A stretch of DNA of 58,089 nt from Mycetocola manganoxydans. Its GTDB lineage: Bacteria; Actinomycetota; Actinomycetes; Actinomycetales; Microbacteriaceae. Of the stretch, positions 8,418 through 18,164 are shown in pieces. The position numbers were made by a program, and so were the translations under genes. The DNA is taken from positions 1 through 58,089 of the forward strand of contig NZ_RCUV01000010.1 in the NCBI RefSeq assembly GCF_003667545.1, in the 5' to 3' direction. Below the pieces are notes generated by a model, which had not been told where the DNA came from, searched no databases, and worked only from the letters and a program-made list of their open reading frames with translations. How positions within the stretch are numbered: position 1 is the first letter of the stretch; every line of letters starts with the position of its first letter.

Positions 8418-8828
8418 ATGAGTGCGAAACCGTCCGTCCTGTTTGTCTGCGTTCACAACGCCGGCCGTTCCCAGATGGCCGCCGGCTACATGACCGCTCT
8501 GTCAGGCGGACAAGTCGAGGTGCTGTCTGCGGGCTCAGAACCGAAAGACCAGATCAACCCGATCGCTGTCGAAGCCATGGCCGAAGAGGGCATCGACATC
8601 GCCAACAACACTCCGAAGATCCTCACCACCGAAGCGGTGAAAGACTCCGACGTCGTCATCACCATGGGCTGCGGTGACACCTGCCCGATCTTCCCCGGCA
8701 AGCGTTACGAAGACTGGGAACTCGAAGACCCCGCAGGCCAGGGCATCGAATCGGTCCGCCCCATCCGTGACGACATCAAGGCTCGCATCGAGCAGCTGCT
8801 GTCCGAGATCCTCCCGGCGAAGGCGTAG
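8418..8828 (+). CDS. arsC: arsenate reductase, low-molecular-weight phosphatase fold
   Basis: The 136-residue protein begins with the phosphatase P-loop CVHNAGRS (nucleophile C11). It has C85 and C89 in GCGDTCP and a DPAGQ acid loop. It reduces As(V) to As(III). Thioredoxin-linked ArsC proteins use three cysteines in similar positions, while actinobacterial mycothiol-linked forms need only the first; the sequence alone does not settle which applies. A thioredoxin reductase two genes on favours a thioredoxin link. The gene starts 27 bases after acr3 with a purine-rich AAAGAGAGAG leader. Confidence 0.9.
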   Translation: MSAKPSVLFVCVHNAGRSQMAAGYMTALSGGQVEVLSAGSEPKDQINPIAVEAMAEEGIDIANNTPKILTTEAVKDSDVVITMGCGDTCPIFPGKRYEDWELEDPAGQGIESVRPIRDDIKARIEQLLSEILPAKA

Positions 8829-8835
8829 ACGCATC

Positions 8836-9504
8836 ATGCTTGACGTGAGCTCCCGCCGTGGTCTGCCTGGGCTGACCTACCCCGAAGAACACCTCCGACG
8901 ACTCGCCGTTGACCTGTCCGACAAGTTCGCCGGGGTCTTCAATCAAGAGACGGTGGAGCGCTACGTTCTCGAGTCGTATACGGCGCTTCTGCGCACGGCA
9001 ACCGTCAAGGCGCACCTGGCGACGAACACTGTCCACTTCGCGACGGACCGCCTGACCGCGCTCGCCCAGGCAAAAGGTGCATTCGACCACTCGGTTCCCG
9101 AAGTGCTCTTCGTGTGCGAACAGAACGCCGGACGCAGTCAGATGGCCGCTGTGCTCACGCAGGCGCTGAGTGGCGGTGCCGTTCACGTTCGGTCGGCGGG
9201 CTCTGCACCCGCTCGGGAACTCAGCAGCACCGTCGTCGCGGCGATGGCTGAGATCGGACTGGACCTCGACGAGGCCTTCCCCAAGCCCCTCACCGACGAC
9301 GTGGTACAGGCCGCAGACGTGGTCATCACGATGGGATGCGGAGACGCCTGCCCCATCTACCCGGGCAAGCGTTACCAGGACTGGGAACTCATCGACCCGG
9401 CAGGCCAGCCCATCGAGGTGGTTCGCGAGATCCGGGACCAGATCAAATCCAACGTCGAAGGCATGCTCGCCTCGCTCGCCGTCACCCCGAAGGAACAAGT
9501 GTGA
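8836..9504 (+). CDS. arsC: long arsenate reductase with N-terminal helical domain
   Basis: The start is ATG 8836, seven bases after the previous stop; a longer in-frame extension into arsC exists but is not needed. The 222-residue protein has an N-terminal helical domain of about 85 residues (EEHLRRLAVDLSDKFAGVFN, then ETVERYVLESY). A phosphatase-type ArsC domain follows, with P-loop CEQNAGRS (C94) and GCGDACP. The same two-domain form occurs in other actinobacterial ArsC proteins, where the helical part is thought to aid dimerisation. Its stop overlaps the start of trxB, so the two are translationally coupled. It differs enough from the first arsC to be a paralogue rather than a recent duplicate. 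Confidence 0.88.
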   Translation: MLDVSSRRGLPGLTYPEEHLRRLAVDLSDKFAGVFNQETVERYVLESYTALLRTATVKAHLATNTVHFATDRLTALAQAKGAFDHSVPEVLFVCEQNAGRSQMAAVLTQALSGGAVHVRSAGSAPARELSSTVVAAMAEIGLDLDEAFPKPLTDDVVQAADVVITMGCGDACPIYPGKRYQDWELIDPAGQPIEVVREIRDQIKSNVEGMLASLAVTPKEQV

Positions 9505-10484
9505 CTATCGAAAACGTCGTCGTCGTCGGGTCGGGCCCTGCTGGCTATACAGCAGCCATCTATCTGGCGCGGGCGGGCCTGAGCCCTCTCGTGCTGACGA
9601 GCTCTGTAGAGGCGGGCGGTGCCCTCGTGAACACCACAGAGGTCGAGAACTTCCCGGGCTTCCCCGACGGCATCATGGGTCCGGAACTGATGGAGAACAT
9701 GCGACAGCAGGCCGAGCGCTTCGGAGCTCGCGTGGTTTACGACGACGCCGTCAAGCTTGACCTAGATGGAGACGTGAAAACGATCGCAACAGGGTATGGC
9801 ACCACGTTTTCGGCGCATGCCGTCGTCTTGGCCATGGGCTCCGCCTACCGCAAGCTTGGCATCGAAGGCGAACAACGCCTCACTGGTCGAGGTGTCTCCT
9901 GGTGCGCAACTTGTGACGGGTTCTTCTTCCGCAATCAGGACATCGTCGTCGTCGGCGGCGGAGACTCCGCTCTCGAAGAAGCAATGTTCCTTACCCGGTT
10001 CGCCAACACGGTCACCCTTATCCACCGCCGGGACAGTCTTCGCGCATCCAAGATCATGCAAGAACGAGCCTTCGCGAATCCGAAAATCATTACGCGATGG
10101 AACAGCGAAGTGGTTGAAGCGCATGGCGACGAGAAGATGACGGGGCTGACGGTCCGTGACACTGTTTCCGGTGAACTGTCCGAGCTAAATGCCACCGGCC
10201 TATTTATCGCGATCGGTCACGACCCTCGAAGCGAACTCGTGCTCGGACAGGTCACCGTCGACGACGAGAACTACGTCATCGTCGACCACCCCACCACCCA
10301 CACCAACCTGACCGGTGTCTTCGCCTGTGGGGACTTGGTCGATCACCGCTATCGCCAGGCCATCACCGCGGCAGGAACGGGCTGCTCCGCAGCTGCCGAC
10401 GCCGAGCACTATCTAGCCGTGAGCGGACTCGCCAGCTACCCGCAGCAGGAAACAGCGGTACTCGACGACGCCGTCGCCCGCTAG
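9501..10484 (+). CDS. trxB: thioredoxin-disulfide reductase
   Basis: GTG 9501 overlaps the arsC2 stop by four bases (GTGA). The 327-residue flavoprotein has an N-terminal FAD-binding VVVVGSGPAGYTAAI motif and the redox pair C135-A-T-C138 in GVSWCATCDG. It also has an NADPH-binding VVVGGGDSALEEA motif and the C-terminal FAD motif GVFACGDLVDHRYRQ. This is the standard low-Mr TrxR layout. It would reduce thioredoxin, and through it the arsenate reductases. No thioredoxin gene is in the cluster, so a chromosomal one elsewhere must serve. This is likely a second, island-borne TrxR. Confidence 0.9.
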   Translation: MTIENVVVVGSGPAGYTAAIYLARAGLSPLVLTSSVEAGGALVNTTEVENFPGFPDGIMGPELMENMRQQAERFGARVVYDDAVKLDLDGDVKTIATGYGTTFSAHAVVLAMGSAYRKLGIEGEQRLTGRGVSWCATCDGFFFRNQDIVVVGGGDSALEEAMFLTRFANTVTLIHRRDSLRASKIMQERAFANPKIITRWNSEVVEAHGDEKMTGLTVRDTVSGELSELNATGLFIAIGHDPRSELVLGQVTVDDENYVIVDHPTTHTNLTGVFACGDLVDHRYRQAITAAGTGCSAAADAEHYLAVSGLASYPQQETAVLDDAVAR

Positions 10485-10502
10485 AAGGAAGAGAGACGAA
10501 CC

Positions 10503-11852
10503 ATGACCCTCGCACAACTGCCAACGCTGACTGCCCCCTCGTCCCGCAAGCTCGACGGTCTACCGGTCGCGATCATCGGTGCAGGACCCGTCGGTCTAGC
10601 TGCTGCGGCCCAACTACTCGAGCGTGGCGTTGACGTCATCGTCTTCGAGGCTGGGACGTCTGCCGGAGCATCCGTCGCGGCCTGGGGCCACACGCGACTG
10701 TTCTCACCCTGGGAGTACCTCGTCGACGAAGCAGCCGGCCGGCTCCTCGACAAGACCGACTGGCAAGCGCCTGCCGCCAAGAAGCTGCCGTTTGGTCGCG
10801 AACTCGTCGACGACTACCTGCTCCCCTTGGCTGCAACCCCGGAACTGGCCCCACGCATCCGGTATTCGAGCACCGTCACCGATGTAAGCCGTCAGGGCAT
10901 GGACCGCACTCGCTCCGCCGGCCGCGGAAGTACCCCCTTCCTTCTCCGTGTCCAGAGCGCAGGAGCAACCTTCGAACAGTTCGCTCGCGCCGTGATCGAC
11001 GCATCAGGTACCTACAGCACGCCGAACGGGCTCACCGCTAGCGGGCTCCCACCGATCGACCCGGACAGCATCCGAAAGAACGTCACGCATGCGCTTCCCG
11101 ACGTTCTCGGCGCAGATAGAGGGCTCTTCGCCGGCAAGCACACGCTCGTTGTTGGGGCAGGTCACTCAGCGGCTAATACGCTGCTGAAACTCGCCGTGCT
11201 TGCTCGAGAAGACGACCGCACCTCGATCACCTGGGCGATCCGCGGTGCGAGCCCCGTGCGGGCGTACGGATCGACGAATGACGAACTCGAAGCACGTGGT
11301 CAACTAGGCGATTCTGTCCACGATCTCGTTCGCCGCGGTCAGGTGGCCTTGGTTGATCGATTCGAGATCGATGATCTCCGGCCAGCAACGGATGATCGCG
11401 TCCAGGTGCGCGGACGCCGTCGTGGCGAGACCTCGATCATCGAGGCCGACCAGGTCGTCAACGCCACCGGTTTCCGACCGAACCTCGAGATGCTGCGCGA
11501 GATCCGCCTGTCGCTCGACGAGATCGTCGAGGCACCGCGCGCCCTCGCACCACTGATCGACCCGAACATGCACAGCTGCGGGACCGTGTATCCGCACGGA
11601 GTTGCAGAACTCGCACACCCGGAACCCAACTTCTACATCGCGGGAATGAAGAGCTACGGCCGGGCGCCGACGTTCCTTCTCCTCACCGGTTACGAGCAGG
11701 TCCGGTCGATTGCTGATGAGCTTGCCGGCAACCATGGTGCCGCCCGCCAGGTTCAACTCGTTCTACCCGAGACCGGTGTCTGTTCCACCGCAGCACCCAC
11801 GGAGAACGGCGAGTCGAGCCCGGAAGCCTCAGGCTCTGCCTGCTGCCGGTAG
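10503..11852 (+). CDS. ars-associated FAD/NAD(P)-binding oxidoreductase
   Basis: The 449-residue protein opens with a Rossmann motif (VAIIGAGPVGLAAAAQLLER, then GVDVIVFEA). A second lies near residue 215 (HTLVVGAGHSAANTLLKLAV). The late ATGFRPNLEML motif completes a flavin-monooxygenase-like two-nucleotide fold. The C-terminus ends in a serine-rich tail with a CC pair. Flavoproteins of this kind, sometimes called ArsO, recur in ars operons, but their reaction is not settled. It follows trxB by 18 bases and is the last gene of the acr3 operon. Confidence 0.75.
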   Translation: MTLAQLPTLTAPSSRKLDGLPVAIIGAGPVGLAAAAQLLERGVDVIVFEAGTSAGASVAAWGHTRLFSPWEYLVDEAAGRLLDKTDWQAPAAKKLPFGRELVDDYLLPLAATPELAPRIRYSSTVTDVSRQGMDRTRSAGRGSTPFLLRVQSAGATFEQFARAVIDASGTYSTPNGLTASGLPPIDPDSIRKNVTHALPDVLGADRGLFAGKHTLVVGAGHSAANTLLKLAVLAREDDRTSITWAIRGASPVRAYGSTNDELEARGQLGDSVHDLVRRGQVALVDRFEIDDLRPATDDRVQVRGRRRGETSIIEADQVVNATGFRPNLEMLREIRLSLDEIVEAPRALAPLIDPNMHSCGTVYPHGVAELAHPEPNFYIAGMKSYGRAPTFLLLTGYEQVRSIADELAGNHGAARQVQLVLPETGVCSTAAPTENGESSPEASGSACCR

Positions 11853-11910
11853 AAACGCTCATGGCTGGCCGGACCGCCCCTGTTCACTCACGTGGAATAG
11901 AATCCCGCAC

Positions 11911-12246
11911 ATGGCCTCTCCTGCACGCGAGTTCGACACAGCCGGAGCTTCAAGCGCCCCAGCTGGCTCGCTCGGTCGCGACGAGGCGGAAACTCTTGCC
12001 CGGACGCTCCGGGCTGTCGCTGATCCCACACGTCTTCAAGTGCTCAGCATCATTTCTCACAGCCCGGACGGAGAAATCACCGTCGGTGACCTGGCGCAGC
12101 ATCTGGGACTCAGACAGCCTACGGTCAGCCATCATCTGCGCATCATGGTCGGTGACGGTCTCTTGGCCCGCGATCAGCGTGGCCGAAACGCCTGGTATTC
12201 AATCGTCGAATCTCGCCGCGCCGACATCGCCGATCTCATTCGCTAG
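11911..12246 (+). CDS. second ArsR-family regulator, without cysteines
   Basis: ATG 11911 opens a 111-residue winged-helix protein with the ArsR core (TLARTLRAVADPTRLQVLSI) and recognition helix (GLRQPTVSHHLRIMVGDGLL). It contains no cysteine at all, so it cannot sense arsenite through thiols as the first ArsR does. It may sense another ligand, or partner the fusion protein encoded 10 bases downstream. It lies 58 bases after the flavoprotein gene, possibly under its own promoter. The longer in-frame extension upstream runs into the flavoprotein gene and is not needed. Confidence 0.82.
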   Translation: MASPAREFDTAGASSAPAGSLGRDEAETLARTLRAVADPTRLQVLSIISHSPDGEITVGDLAQHLGLRQPTVSHHLRIMVGDGLLARDQRGRNAWYSIVESRRADIADLIR

Positions 12247-12255
12247 GCAGGCGCT

Positions 12256-13239
12256 GTGAACGACTATCCACGTCGTCCACTGACCATGGACCCGACCACC
12301 GCCGCGGCCCGTGCACAACAGGTGGCGGCGCTGGCCAACCCTGATCGCTTGCGCCTCCTGAGCTCGCTCGTCACCGACCCGGAATCCACGCACACCTCCG
12401 CAAGCCTGGCCGAGCTGCTAGACGAATCAGTCGCGGCCATCGACGGCCATCTCGCCGAGCTTCTCGCTGCCGGGTTGGTCGAGATCGGCCCGGGGGGTGC
12501 CGGTCCGACATTCCGCCCCTCTCCCGACGCGTGGGTGCGCTTTGGTCGGCTGCTGAGGGGAAAGTCGGGCTATCAGGAGCCTGTCGCGACCGGCGCCGCG
12601 TCGCCGCCACCCGGTGAGTTGCCTCCCGTGATCCTGAAGATCGCCGAGCGCCTCGCGTATCGGTTCAGCAGCCACTTCTCCCGCGAGACCGTGACCCGCT
12701 ACGTTGCCGAAAGCTATGCGCTACTGAGCGAGCGGGCGACCGTCACCCGTCACCTTCCATCGCTAACCAGTCGATTCGCTACCGACAGGCTGGGGGCGCT
12801 CGCGACCGCGAACGGATTCAACCTGACCGGGGCCCCTGAGGTTCTCTTCGTCTGCGTACAAAATTCCGGGCGCTCACAAATGGCAGCCGGGATTCTTCGC
12901 CAACTGGCCGGCGACCGGGCGAACGTGCGGACGGCAGGTTCACAACCCGCGACCCAGATCGACGAACGGATAGTGGACGCCCTCGATGAAATCGGAGTGC
13001 CGATCATCTCGGAATTTCCGAAGCCCCTCACCGATGAAGTTGTCCAGGCAGCGGATGTCGTCATCACCATGGGCTGCGGCGACGCCTGCCCGGTCTACCC
13101 CGGTCGACGATACTTGGACTGGGCTATCCCGGACCCACTTGAACTGTCGACAGAAGGCATCCGCGCCGTTCGCGACGAAATCCAGTCTCGCGTCGAGGGG
13201 CTATTGCGATCGCTCAACATCGCCGTTCGACCGAATTAG
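12256..13239 (+). CDS. ArsR-type HTH / helical domain / arsenate reductase fusion
   Basis: The 327-residue protein joins three parts. Residues 12-100 are an ArsR-like winged helix (QQVAALANPDRLRLLSSLVT). Residues 120-190 are the helical domain also seen in arsC2 (RFSSHFSRETVTRYVAESYA). Residues 195-325 are a phosphatase-type ArsC with P-loop CVQNSGRS (C200) and GCGDACP. It could be an arsenate reductase that also binds DNA, or a regulator using the catalytic site as a sensor. Both are inference. The HTH part lacks obvious metal-site cysteines. GTG 12256 follows the cysteine-free ArsR by nine bases, and the gene ends in a four-base convergent overlap with the pst-linked regulator. Confidence 0.85.
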   Translation: MNDYPRRPLTMDPTTAAARAQQVAALANPDRLRLLSSLVTDPESTHTSASLAELLDESVAAIDGHLAELLAAGLVEIGPGGAGPTFRPSPDAWVRFGRLLRGKSGYQEPVATGAASPPPGELPPVILKIAERLAYRFSSHFSRETVTRYVAESYALLSERATVTRHLPSLTSRFATDRLGALATANGFNLTGAPEVLFVCVQNSGRSQMAAGILRQLAGDRANVRTAGSQPATQIDERIVDALDEIGVPIISEFPKPLTDEVVQAADVVITMGCGDACPVYPGRRYLDWAIPDPLELSTEGIRAVRDEIQSRVEGLLRSLNIAVRPN

Positions 13240-14015
13240 CCGCGCAACCGGTAGCCGAGTCCTCGCACGTTCTCCAGCACCGACGGTCCACCCGCAATAC
13301 TCACGCCGTCGAGCTTCTTCCTCAGCCGAGTGAGGTGTACCCGCGTCGCCGCATCTGTGCTGTCTTCGTAGATGTTCGCAGCCTGGGTCAATTCTTCGAC
13401 AGTCACCACTCGAGGATGATTTCTCATGAGGTAGCGCAGAAGCTCAAACTCGCGTGGCGTCACGTTGACGTCATTGCCGTCGACGGTGAGCCTGTGAGCT
13501 TGCGGGTCAAGCGTGAGCGGTCCGATCCGCATCGAGACTGTCGACGAATCAGCCGTGAACCCCATCTGACGTACCGCCATGGAGATCTGGTCAGCGTTGA
13601 ACGGCAGCGCCAAAATCGATCGAGCTCCGGCCTCCAGCGCCTGGAATGCACGCTCCCCCGCTCCCGGTTCACTGCCCAGGCCGACGACCACTGGAATCTC
13701 GGTCCAGGTGACGACGGCGGTGACGAACCGGACAAGATCGATCTCTGCCATATCCGTCGGGGCCACGACGAGGGCAGGTTCGTCCTTCAACAGACCGATG
13801 AGAGCACCGGTGCCTTCTGAATAGGGCATGAGGTCGATGCCCCGTGAGAACAACGCCTCCGGGGCATCGCTGGTGATGACGGTGGCCGAATCGATCACCA
13901 GTACTCTTAGCGGCCATCTCAGAGTCGGCAGACCCATGTGGGTGGCACCAGCATGCGCATACGCAAACTCCGCCGCGGCCGAGTCCCCCCGTTTCGTCGG
14001 CCGAACCTGCGTCAT
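13236..14015 (-). CDS. OmpR/PhoB-type winged-helix regulator with degenerate receiver, pst-linked
   Basis: The 259-residue protein has a C-terminal OmpR-type DNA-binding domain ([20 protein letters not shown], then [11 protein letters not shown], ending in the typical [11 protein letters not shown]). Its N-terminal half folds like a receiver ([11 protein letters not shown]), but the strand that should carry the phospho-accepting Asp reads [13 protein letters not shown], so canonical phosphorylation is doubtful. It follows pstB with a four-base ATGA overlap, as the last gene of the pst operon. It may therefore control phosphate uptake. No histidine kinase is adjacent. Its stop overlaps the stop of the convergent ArsR-ArsC fusion gene (TTAG). 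The first 30 residues are poorly conserved, so a later start at [10 protein letters not shown] is possible. Confidence 0.75.
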   Translation of the reverse strand: MTQVRPTKRGDSAAAEFAYAHAGATHMGLPTLRWPLRVLVIDSATVITSDAPEALFSRGIDLMPYSEGTGALIGLLKDEPALVVAPTDMAEIDLVRFVTAVVTWTEIPVVVGLGSEPGAGERAFQALEAGARSILALPFNADQISMAVRQMGFTADSSTVSMRIGPLTLDPQAHRLTVDGNDVNVTPREFELLRYLMRNHPRVVTVEELTQAANIYEDSTDAATRVHLTRLRKKLDGVSIAGGPSVLENVRGLGYRLRG

Positions 14016-14917
14016 CCGAAGCGCCCGGAGATGTAGTCCTCTGTGCGCTGATCACGCGGGTCTTCGAAGATCTGCGTCGTTCTTCCGAATTCCACCAGCA
14101 CGCCGGTGCGGTCCCCGGTCCCCTTATCGGCCAGAGCGGTGAAGAACGCCGTCCGATCCGCGACCCGGGCTGCCTGCTGCATGTTGTGTGTCACGATGAC
14201 GATTGTGTAGTCCTGACGGAGTTCCTGCATGAGGTCTTCGATCCGCATTGTCGCGATCGGGTCGAGGGCTGAACACGGTTCGTCCATCAGGATGACATCG
14301 GGCTTCACGGCGATCGTCCGAGCGATGCACAGACGTTGCTGCTGACCACCCGAGAGCCCGAATGCGGACTGCTTGAGCTTGTCCTTAACCTCGTCCCAGA
14401 GCACGGCTTTGGTGAGAGCCTCCTCGACCAGGTCGTCCATCGAATCCACCTTCATGCCGGTGACCCGCGGGCCGTATGCGATGTTGTCGTAGATCGACTT
14501 AGGGAAGGGGTTGGGCTTCTGGAACACCATTCCGATCCGGCGCCTGACTTCAATCGGGTCGACACCCTTGCGGTAGATGTCCTCACCCATGAAAAGAACA
14601 TCACCGTCAACACGAGCGCCGTCAACGAGGTCGTTCATGCGGTTCAGCGATCGAAGGAGGGTCGACTTGCCACACCCGGACGGGCCGATGAGTGCAGTTA
14701 TCTCGTTCCGCCCGAACTCAAGGTTGACTCCAGTCACCGCCCTGAATTTGCCGTAGTACACGTCGACGTCCTTACAGCTCATGACGCCGACAGGAACATC
14801 GGGGATCGAGCGTGCTCGTGCTTTGCGCTCGAGTTCGATGGCGAGCTCGTGGAGAGCTTCTGGTTCGTCGTCTCGGAGATCTTGGGTGGTCATTTCTGGC
14901 CTGTCTATAGAAGTCAT
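14012..14917 (-). CDS. pstB: phosphate ABC transporter ATP-binding protein
   Basis: The 301-residue ABC ATPase has Walker [10 protein letters not shown], the PstB-type [16 protein letters not shown]-loop, signature LSGGQQQR, Walker [13 protein letters not shown], and H-loop VTHN. It powers high-affinity phosphate import through PstA and PstC. The N-terminal extension of about 40 residues is longer than usual; a second ATG at codon 9 is a possible start. It is four bases downstream of pstA, and its stop overlaps the regulator gene. Confidence 0.95.
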   Translation of the reverse strand: MTSIDRPEMTTQDLRDDEPEALHELAIELERKARARSIPDVPVGVMSCKDVDVYYGKFRAVTGVNLEFGRNEITALIGPSGCGKSTLLRSLNRMNDLVDGARVDGDVLFMGEDIYRKGVDPIEVRRRIGMVFQKPNPFPKSIYDNIAYGPRVTGMKVDSMDDLVEEALTKAVLWDEVKDKLKQSAFGLSGGQQQRLCIARTIAVKPDVILMDEPCSALDPIATMRIEDLMQELRQDYTIVIVTHNMQQAARVADRTAFFTALADKGTGDRTGVLVEFGRTTQIFEDPRDQRTEDYISGRFG

Positions 14918-14920
14918 GTG

Positions 14921-15816
14921 TCACCAACGTGTCTGGAAGTGGTTGCGGATATAGATCGCGATGCCGTTCATCACGACGAGGAGAACGAGCAGCACGATGC
15001 TGGTCGCTGCGGCGAGTTCGTGGAAGCCTTCCTGCGGGCGCCCGGTCCAGTTGAAGATCTGAATCGGCATGGTGGAGAAACCGCTGAGGAGTCCGTTGGG
15101 GTCAAAACTGACGAACACTAGCGCGCCTAGAAGCAGAAGGGGCGCCGCTTCGCCGATAGCCCGTGACAACGCCAGGATGGAGCCGGTGGCGATCCCGGGT
15201 ACTGCCGAGGGGAGGACATTACGCCACACGGTTTGCCATTGGCTGGCTCCGAGAGCGAGTGATCCCTGCCGAATCTCTTCCGGCACCGACCGGATCGCCT
15301 CCCGTGTAGCGATGATGATGACGGGGAGGATAAGAAGGCTGAGAGCGAAGGCCCCGCCGATGACGATGTTCTTGTCCTGGACTCCGATTGCTGAGAGGAA
15401 AGCGAGGGCGAGCAAACCGTAGACGATCGATGGCACAGCGGCGAGGTTCTGCACGTTGAGTTCGATGAACCGGTTGTGCCACCGCTTCTTGTCCGCGAAC
15501 TCCTCCAGATGAATCGCGGCCGCAACACCCAGAGGAATCGTAAGGACTGCCGTCGTTGCGATCACCCAGATCGATCCAAGAATCGCGGGCCGGGCTCCCG
15601 CCCGATCCGGGTCGGACGCCGGGTACTCCGTGAAGAGGGCCGGAGTCAGGCGCGCGAAACCTTCCAACAGGATGTTCGTGATCAACGTCATCAGGAAGAG
15701 GATCGCGATGACGAGGCTGAGCCACAGCAGAGTCATGAAGACGAGCGACTTCACTCCCCGTTCGCCCCGGCCTGACGAAGCCAAATCACTGGCTTTAAGA
15801 GTCTGAGTGCTGACCA

Positions 15817-15817
<1 letters not shown>
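14921..15817 (-). CDS. pstA: phosphate ABC transporter permease PstA
   Basis: The 298-residue protein has six membrane segments and the inner-membrane permease EAA-like loop IRQGSLALGASQWQTVWRNV, which contacts PstB. With PstC it forms the phosphate channel. The ATG overlaps the pstC stop by one base, so the two are coupled. Confidence 0.93.
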
Positions 15818-16773
<956 letters not shown>

Positions 16774-16810
16774 TGTGTGCTTTCCGGAGTCGAGGTTGAG
16801 TGGTGGTGGG

Positions 16811-17788
16811 TTACTCGGAGACCAGCGAAGCCAGCTCCTCAGTTGCTGTCGTCTTCTGCTCCTCGGTCAGGCCGATGTACAGAGCGGCTTCGGCAATTTC
16901 AGCTTCGTTCTCGACGTAGAAGTCGACGTACGACCGAACCTGCTCCTTGTCGGCATACGACTCGTTCGCTACGTAGATGAAAAGCTCGCGGCCGAGGGGT
17001 GTGTATGTGCCGTCCTGAACGGTCTCAGCGGTCGGGGCAACGCATCCAGCACCGCCATCGATTTCCAGTGCCTTCACCGAGTCGGGATTCTCCTCGACAT
17101 AGGACAGGCCGAAGAAGCCCATAGCGCCTTCGTCGCCGGAGACGCCCTGGATGGTGATGTTGTCGTCTTCTGACGGGCTGTAGTCAGCGCGAATCGCGCC
17201 TTCCTCGCCGTTGATGGCATCCGTGAAGTAGTCGAAGGTTCCTGAATCGGTGCCTGCACCGAACAGGCCGAGAGGAATGTCAGGGAATGACGGGTCGACT
17301 TGGTTCCAGTTTGTGATCTCGCCCTCTGACTCAGGGCCCCAGATTGTTGCGAGCTGCTCCACCGTCAGGCAGTCGACCCAATCGTTCTCCGGGTTGACGA
17401 CGACGGAGAGACCGTCGTTGGCGATGACGATCTCGGTGTACTCGATACCGGCGGCCTCACATTCGGCGATTTCCTCTTCCTTGATCTCGCGCGATGCGTT
17501 TGAAATGTCGGTTTCTCCCGCGCAGAACTTCTTGAATCCACCGCCTGTGCCGGAGGTGGCCACGGTGACATTGATGTCGGGCTCGACATCCCGGAAGAGG
17601 TCAGCGGCAGCCTCGCTGAGCGGAGCGACAGTCGACGAGCCGTCAACTGTGACCGAGCCGGAGAGGCCTCCTGCCTCGGCATTGGCGTTATCTGCACCTG
17701 AGCTTTGCCCGCCACAGGCGGTGAGCAGGAGTGCGGCAACGCTGAGGCTTGCCGCCAATCCCAGAATTCGGATGGATTTCTTCGACAC
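16811..17788 (-). CDS. pstS: phosphate-binding lipoprotein PstS
   Basis: GTG 17788 is preferred, since GAAGGG lies seven bases upstream; a TTG at 17803 is the alternative. The product begins with a lipoprotein signal ending in the lipobox LLTACGG (C25). It then has phosphate-ligand motifs of the family: VDGSSTVAPLSEAAADLF, TSGTGGGFKKFCAGETDISN and GTDSGTFDYFTDAI. It captures phosphate at the outer face of the membrane and hands it to PstCA. It is the first gene of the operon, with two identical-type palindromes upstream. Confidence 0.93.
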   Translation of the reverse strand: MSKKSIRILGLAASLSVAALLLTACGGQSSGADNANAEAGGLSGSVTVDGSSTVAPLSEAAADLFRDVEPDINVTVATSGTGGGFKKFCAGETDISNASREIKEEEIAECEAAGIEYTEIVIANDGLSVVVNPENDWVDCLTVEQLATIWGPESEGEITNWNQVDPSFPDIPLGLFGAGTDSGTFDYFTDAINGEEGAIRADYSPSEDDNITIQGVSGDEGAMGFFGLSYVEENPDSVKALEIDGGAGCVAPTAETVQDGTYTPLGRELFIYVANESYADKEQVRSYVDFYVENEAEIAEAALYIGLTEEQKTTATEELASLVSE

Positions 17789-17854
17789 TGTGTGGCCCTT
17801 CAAGTTCGCGAATCGCTTCGCGTCGGTTGAATGTGATGACGGAACCGTCTTAAC

Positions 17855-17927
17855 CGATAGAAGGCTGTCTATATGAACAGCACCTTAACGATACGCAACG
17901 AATCGCTTTCGATAGAAGAACGTCTAT
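17855..17927. promoter_or_regulatory. pair of palindromes upstream of pstS, probable operator
   Basis: ATAGA-N6-TCTAT occurs at 17857-17872 and 17912-17927. The longer units CGATAGAAG-N3-GTCTAT are identical outside the three variable bases, and start exactly 55 bp apart, five helical turns. They lie 69-139 bases upstream of pstS. A phosphate-responsive regulator is the natural candidate to bind, possibly the OmpR-type protein at the operon's end. Confidence 0.5.
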
Positions 17928-18064
17928 GCGTCAATGTTGATGACGGCAGAGTGATGAATGCGCCGGCGGGCACCTGTTGGTGGAGGGCTGGACACACAGG
18001 CAGCCGCGCCGAGTAGCCAAACTGCCCCGCCCCCTCGGGTACGGTGGCCTTTCCGTTCAGTGTT

Positions 18065-18100
18065 CCGTTGAGGGCTCCCGCTTGCGGGATAAGAAGCCCC
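18065..18100. other. nested hairpin near the left edge of the recombinase locus
   Basis: An inner TCCCGC-TT-GCGGGA stem lies inside outer GGGCT/AGCCC arms. The stretch could be a terminator-like structure or an element end. It carries the CCGTTGAGGG motif that recurs at 5.8 and 6.6 kb. The rest of 17930-18164 shows no gene. Confidence 0.3.
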
Positions 18101-18164
18101 CCTCTTTGACTTGGGAACATGCAGACATAAACAGCTCGTATAAGTCGATGAATAGAATGAACTG

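Noticed and set aside
7383-8456. 357-codon minus-strand frame opposite acr3
   Set aside because: Charged low-complexity product, antisense shadow of a membrane protein gene.
14893-14917. CTATAGACAG at the pstB start resembling the pstS-upstream palindrome
   Set aside because: It is coding sequence, has only part of one arm, and lacks the second arm at the right spacing.
18086-18108. Resemblance of GGGGGG-rich sequence near 18.1 kb to the tRNA-Leu 3' end as an attachment-site duplicate
   Set aside because: Only about eight G-rich bases agree; the anticodon-side and T-arm sequences do not.
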